Shown: positions 5,968 to 9,294 of the stretch, piece after piece
Position numbering within the stretch: position 1 is the stretch's first letter
How the letters are laid out: the number at the start of each line of letters is the position of its first letter
Assembly: GCA_964629645.1 (NCBI GenBank)
Contig: CAZVSU010000083.1
Coordinates: 1 to 9,294 of the forward strand
Reading direction: 5' to 3'
Length of the DNA: 9,294 bases
Source of the DNA: JAAKFL01 sp964629645
Lineage (GTDB): Bacteria; Chlamydiota; Chlamydiia; Chlamydiales; SLFE01
Program-made: the position numbers and the translations under genes
Notes under the pieces: model-generated
Told to the model about the DNA's origin: nothing
What the model saw: only the letters and a program-made list of their open reading frames with translations
Databases searched by the model: none

Positions 5968-8370
5968 TTAGATAACTGCTTTGCCTAATAATTTTAACGT
6001 TTCTCCCGTGAGACGAGAGTGTTCTGCGTCAACTTCATCGCCAGACACCGTTTTCTCTTGATCGACGTATTCAATGCGGAACGTCACATTTTTTCTCTGT
6101 GACCCGATACGGTCGCTTCGAAAAATTTTGATCATATTGATTTCATGAAACAGTTTTGATTTGAGACTTCGAAAAGCAGCGAGGACGCTTTCAACAGGCT
6201 CGTCTTCAACCATTGTGATGGTCCAATCGCGATAAGACCCGGGATACTGCGGGATCTTTGCCATTTTTTTCCGTCCCTGCCGCACCTGCATGATGTCGTG
6301 GAGGTTAAATTCGGCGTAGTAAACTCTTTGTGAAATCCCAAGTGCTCTCACAATATTGGGGTGAACCTCACCGAGCGAGCCGATCACCACACGGCCGCAG
6401 CCAAATGAGGCTTGCCTTCCCGGATGGAAAAGAGGCAGAGCGCATTTTTGAAAGGAAAAGCCCGTGACATTCATCGATGCGAGCAGATTTTCTGCACTCC
6501 CTTTTAAATCGTAAAAATCCACCTCCCGCGCCGCCTCATCGGGATGATGGGGGCGAATGTCGCCTGTCAAAACAACGCCGGCAACGGACTGCTCTTTAAA
6601 TTGATCTCCTTGCTTCAAGTGAATGCGGCCTACTTCAAAAAGACTGAGATTGGACATCTGCCGGTCCATATTGTATTTGACCACCTGCAGCATTCCGGGC
6701 ATAAGAGAGGGTCTTAAAATCGACTGGTCCACTGAAGTCGGATTGATCACCTTAATGATGGCCTCTTCCGGTATCGTCTCATTTTCAACGAGCGCGACTT
6801 GTGCAGGGCTGACAAGATCGCATGTGATGATCTCTTGCAACCCTTCAGCAACCAGTCTTTCGCGCACCTTTCTCTCGGTTAGAAACATTGGGGCGTGCGG
6901 CGTTTCAGACATACGGTAGGAAGCCAATTCCTTCGGAATATTATCATATCCGTAGATGCGGGCCACCTCTTCAATGAGGTCAATTTCAGCCGACACGTCG
7001 GCGCGGTAGGTCGGGACCTCGACAAGCAGTGTGTCGGGGTCGCTCCAGCTTGACGAAAAGCCGAGTTTATTAAAGACCGCTTCCACCTCGCCGGGACTTA
7101 GCTTGAGGCCCAACAGTTCATTTGTTTTCGTGACGCGGCAGGGCAAGCTTAGAGGAGAAAATTCCCTTTCTTTTATGTCGATTGTCCCCCCTGCAACTTT
7201 GCCTTCGGCAATTTGTTGGATAAGGGAAGCGGCGCGATCAAGAGCGGGAAGGACTTGATTGGGGTCGCAGCCCCGTTCAAACCGCCTTGAGGCATCTGAC
7301 GATAGACCGTAGTGCTTGCTCGCTTTTCTCACGCTGACGGGATTAAAATAAGCCGATTCTAAGAGGATGCGGCTCGTCTGACCGGAAACTTCCGTCTCTT
7401 CTCCCCCCATGACGCCGCCGAGAGCGATGGGCCCTTTCGCGTCGCAGATCAAAATAAAGCCTTGGCCGCACGTTCGTTTTTTCCCGTCGAGGGTTTTGAT
7501 CACTTCCCCTTCCGTGGAAAGGCGGACGCGCACTTCCGATCCTGTCACTTTGTCGAGATCGAACGCATGAAGAGGCTGGCCGGTTTCCATCAAAACAAAA
7601 TTGGTGACATCGACGACATTATTGACAGGACGTATGCCAGCGTGCATCAATTTTTCCTGCAGCCACATTGGCGACGGGGCGATCGACACCTCTTCAATGA
7701 CGCGGCAGGCGTAGCGGGGGCAGGCGTCGAAGTCTTCGACCTTTACAGTCGCCAAATCGACAGTTTTGGTCTCTTTTTCTTCAGCCACGGTTGCATCGGG
7801 CAGCTGATAAGGAATCTGTAACACAGCAGACAGCTCCCGTGCCACTCCGGCAAGATTGGCGCAGTGACCCAAGTTGGGGGTAATGGCAATATCGAGAACG
7901 CTGTCGGCGTAAAATTGGGAGAGGTCGCTGCCGATGGCAATATCGTTCGGAAGCTCTAAAATCCGGCTGTGATCCTCGGATATTTTGAGTTCGCTCCCCG
8001 AACACAGCATCCCGAAGGACTCGATGCCCCGAATTTTTGCTTTTTTAACCTCAAACCTTTCACCTTCGCCCCCTTCGATCGACCCGCCCACCTTGCAAAA
8101 AGCCGTCACGAGCCCTTCCCGGCAGTTTGGAGCACCGCAGACGACTTGATAGACATCGTCTCCATCGGTCACAGAAGCGACGCTCAAGGCATCTGCATCG
8201 GGATGCTTCTCGCAGGCGACCACCTTGCCGACAACAACGCCGGTGAAGGAGGGGGTGTAGGTTTCTACTGCCTCGACCTCAAGCCCTTGCATGGTCAAAA
8301 TATCGGCAATTTCATGAGGGGATTGATCGAATTGAATGTAATCTTTAAGCCAAGAAAATGGTACTTTCAT
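5968..8370 (-). CDS. pheT: Phenylalanine--tRNA ligase beta subunit
   Basis: An 800-residue beta subunit of the alpha2-beta2 phenylalanyl-tRNA synthetase, which charges tRNA-Phe and edits mischarged Tyr-tRNA. All bacterial domains are present in order: the N-terminal MKVPFSWLKDYI helix; an EMAP/OB-type tRNA-binding domain (about 40-150, with HPDADALSVASV at 56-67); the B3/B4 editing domain (about 210-385, with RPVNNVVDVTNFVLMETGQP and FERGCDP); B5 (about 400-480, ending YRADVSAEIDLIEEVARIYG); the catalytic-like core (about 490-700); and the C-terminal FDX-ACB anticodon-binding domain (about 705-800). Length is normal and no break was seen. The ATG at 8370 matches family starts; an in-frame TTG 9 bases upstream is unlikely. 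No Shine-Dalgarno sequence precedes the ATG. The alpha subunit gene pheS is not in the window. The lipoprotein gene follows after 17 bases. Confidence 0.97.
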   Translation of the reverse strand: MKVPFSWLKDYIQFDQSPHEIADILTMQGLEVEAVETYTPSFTGVVVGKVVACEKHPDADALSVASVTDGDDVYQVVCGAPNCREGLVTAFCKVGGSIEGGEGERFEVKKAKIRGIESFGMLCSGSELKISEDHSRILELPNDIAIGSDLSQFYADSVLDIAITPNLGHCANLAGVARELSAVLQIPYQLPDATVAEEKETKTVDLATVKVEDFDACPRYACRVIEEVSIAPSPMWLQEKLMHAGIRPVNNVVDVTNFVLMETGQPLHAFDLDKVTGSEVRVRLSTEGEVIKTLDGKKRTCGQGFILICDAKGPIALGGVMGGEETEVSGQTSRILLESAYFNPVSVRKASKHYGLSSDASRRFERGCDPNQVLPALDRAASLIQQIAEGKVAGGTIDIKEREFSPLSLPCRVTKTNELLGLKLSPGEVEAVFNKLGFSSSWSDPDTLLVEVPTYRADVSAEIDLIEEVARIYGYDNIPKELASYRMSETPHAPMFLTERKVRERLVAEGLQEIITCDLVSPAQVALVENETIPEEAIIKVINPTSVDQSILRPSLMPGMLQVVKYNMDRQMSNLSLFEVGRIHLKQGDQFKEQSVAGVVLTGDIRPHHPDEAAREVDFYDLKGSAENLLASMNVTGFSFQKCALPLFHPGRQASFGCGRVVIGSLGEVHPNIVRALGISQRVYYAEFNLHDIMQVRQGRKKMAKIPQYPGSYRDWTITMVEDEPVESVLAAFRSLKSKLFHEINMIKIFRSDRIGSQRKNVTFRIEYVDQEKTVSGDEVDAEHSRLTGETLKLLGKAVI

Positions 8371-8402
8371 AAAAATCAATGGGAATCGGTTTTATCATGT
8401 CC

Positions 8403-8431
8403 AGAGTAGCAAAAGAAGTCCCTTATCTCAA
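8403..8431 (-). promoter_or_regulatory. Putative pheT promoter
   Basis: On the minus strand, TTGAGA (8426-8431, 5 of 6 to consensus) and TACTCT (8403-8408, only 3 of 6) are separated by 17 bases. A TGC directly before the -10 makes it an extended -10 element, which could offset the weak hexamer. The predicted leader is about 26 bases. No attenuator-like structure or Phe-rich leader peptide is visible between it and the ATG. Confidence 0.35.
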
Positions 8432-8448
8432 TCCTTTTTTCACCCCTG

Positions 8449-8567
8449 TAAGACAAGCGCATGGGCGTAGCAGAGATGGATCGCCATTTGCACCGCGCAA
8501 CTTTCGCTCGAAATGAAGGCGGATTTGATCAAAAACTTTGTTAACTGAGTACCAGGCTCTTGTCTTA
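8449..8567. repeat. 119-bp region bounded by imperfect inverted repeats (MITE-like)
   Basis: The left end reads TAAGACAAGCGCATGG (8449-8464). The right end, read on the minus strand from 8567, is TAAGACAAGAGCCTGG. They agree at 14 of 16 positions, with the outer 9 identical. Both ends finish in TA, so the inner 115 bases (8451-8565) would be flanked by TA dinucleotides, the target duplication made by IS630/mariner-type elements. No transposase is encoded inside; only short frames occur. It lies between the pheT promoter and the putative immunity gene, where base composition changes. It could be a miniature element, an insertion-sequence remnant or a long-stem RNA; a chance match cannot be excluded from one copy. 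Confidence 0.4.
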
Positions 8568-8612
8568 ACGGAAAGGAACCGGCAAAAGTAATTGACGTCT
8601 TCCACGACAAGC

Positions 8613-8864
8613 CTAACAAAAATGATCATCAGCATATTGAAAAATATCCCAGTCTATTTTCCATCCAATTTCTGAAAACAGGGCAATTAATGACGAATAA
8701 TCTTCTACCCAATAATCATATCCTTCAGTGTTTTTTGACCGTGGATACTCACTTGTTAATACAATGCTATATCCCGAGCCATCAAACTTAATAAAGATGA
8801 ACCAACCGACGTATCTTCCCTTAAGGATTTTCCCAAATTTGTTTAGTTTAATATTGTCACTCAT
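8613..8864 (-). CDS. Putative immunity protein of a toxin-immunity pair
   Basis: An 83-residue, probably acidic protein rich in tryptophan and tyrosine, with no cysteine motif, signal peptide or membrane segment. Key segments are GRYVGWFIFIKFDGSGYSIV (16-35), EGYDYWVEDYSSLIALFSEI and GWKIDWD. I do not recognise a named family. The immunity reading is inferred from context: the ATG lies inside the end of the toxin-like gene (ATGAGTGA; 8-base overlap, 8857-8864), the gene is immediately downstream on the same strand, and its small size and exposed acidic and aromatic residues are usual for immunity proteins that cap a toxin domain. Base composition is low in GC (19 of 60 bases in 8641-8700), unlike the core genes. 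No terminator was seen after the stop. It appears intact although the toxin frame upstream is broken. Confidence 0.6.
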   Translation of the reverse strand: MSDNIKLNKFGKILKGRYVGWFIFIKFDGSGYSIVLTSEYPRSKNTEGYDYWVEDYSSLIALFSEIGWKIDWDIFQYADDHFC

Positions 8865-9294
8865 AAAATAAAATATGATTATTGACTAATCGATCGTTCA
8901 ATCCAGGCTTAAACTTTTCAAGGTGAAAGTGTTTTTCGAATGGATTATGTTTTCCCATAATTGAATTAATGTCCAACCTAGTTTGTTTTAGGTTACAACC
9001 ACTACAAAACTCACCAGATCCTTTTTTTCCTAATTCTGTATATCCTTCACCTAAAAATTTTAAACACGTTTCGAGCACCTCCTCACTAGTACTTAGTTGT
9101 TATGTCACCTCTATACAAATAAGTCTCTCTAATGACAGCACTTGGCACATCCAAATTTACAGATCCTCCTTTAAAATGAAAAGGAACTTGGTTTGCAATG
9201 TGACTTCCGGCATCGGGGATCGAGAATTCATTGGCAATTTTTGTTGTCCTAACCGCCTTGCTCGTCACCCTGTTACTAGCAAACTGCAGTGTCT
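8857..9294 (-). pseudogene. C-terminal end of a polymorphic-toxin-like protein, split by an apparent frameshift
   Basis: Two adjacent minus-strand frames appear to encode one protein tail. The first runs from the window edge (9294) to TAG at 9086-9088 and ends VPSAVIRETYLYRGDITTKY. The second, open from 9099 to TGA at 8857-8859, reads SEEVLETCLKFLGEGYTELG onward. It ends in a pattern like that of toxin C-termini (SGCNLKQTRLDI...GKHNPFEKHFHLE...LVNNHILFYE). Joining them at the stop gives continuous, sensible sequence, for which one extra or two missing bases would suffice. No usable start serves the second frame alone: its only early start is a GTG at 9078 inside an AGGAGGTG stretch (9076-9083). 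The upstream part, including any secretion or Rhs-type region, is outside the window. The toxin assignment is my pattern recognition plus the overlapping small gene downstream, not a domain hit. It may be a true pseudogene or a sequencing error. Confidence 0.55.

Noticed and set aside
8423..8635. A 70-codon minus-strand open frame between the immunity gene and pheT
   Set aside because: It overlaps the immunity gene end, runs through the inverted-repeat region and into the pheT promoter, and has no good ribosome-binding site. Its sequence suggests no family. It may be chance or a transposase remnant.
9076..9083. AGGAGGTG as a ribosome-binding site for a separate gene ending at 8857
   Set aside because: The only suitable in-frame start, a GTG at 9078, lies within the motif itself. 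The next GTG at proper spacing is in another frame and stops within a few codons. A frameshifted continuation explains the frame better.

Overview
The window looks like a chromosomal segment of a bacterium of the phylum Chlamydiota, probably outside the Chlamydiaceae. This rests on gene order. A gene resembling the CT296 family of Chlamydia trachomatis lies divergently next to rnc-radA (CT297-CT298). Further on, pheT, a MORN-type lipoprotein and an O6-alkylguanine-DNA alkyltransferase lie close together, as in CT475-CT476-CT477. The locus numbers are from memory; no search was run. The core part is near 50% GC by eye, high for this phylum. The last ~680 bases are clearly AT-richer.

Layout. 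Positions 1-1202 (minus strand) hold a two-gene unit: a CT296-like protein and, overlapping by ATGA, the N-terminal 176 residues of a lipoate-protein ligase that runs off the window. Positions 1387-3483 (plus) hold rnc (RNase III) directly abutting radA. Positions 3457-3648 (minus) encode a 63-residue predicted coiled-coil protein that overlaps the end of radA. Positions 3699-4172 (minus) encode ogt. Divergent from ogt, 4203-5016 (plus) holds an unrecognised 180-residue protein with a Cys/His cluster, overlapping a plant-type [2Fe-2S] ferredoxin gene. Positions 4988-8370 (minus) hold pheT followed by a MORN-repeat lipoprotein gene. Positions 8380-8612 hold no convincing gene but contain an imperfect inverted repeat. 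Positions 8613-9294 (minus) look like an acquired toxin-immunity cassette: the tail of a polymorphic-toxin-like protein, apparently split by a frameshift, overlapping a small acidic, tryptophan-rich putative immunity gene.

How the parts work together. Most genes are housekeeping: RNA processing (rnc), recombination and repair (radA, ogt), tRNA charging (pheT), lipoylation (lplA) and electron transfer (ferredoxin). The least explained parts are the right-end cassette, the Cys-cluster protein coupled to ferredoxin, and a recurring promoter arrangement. Three genes without a Shine-Dalgarno sequence (the CT296-like gene, rnc and the 180-residue gene) each have a TANNNT -10-like hexamer 7-8 bases before the chosen ATG, as expected for leaderless transcripts. 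No gene-free stretch exceeds 300 bases. No rRNA, tRNA or CRISPR array was seen.
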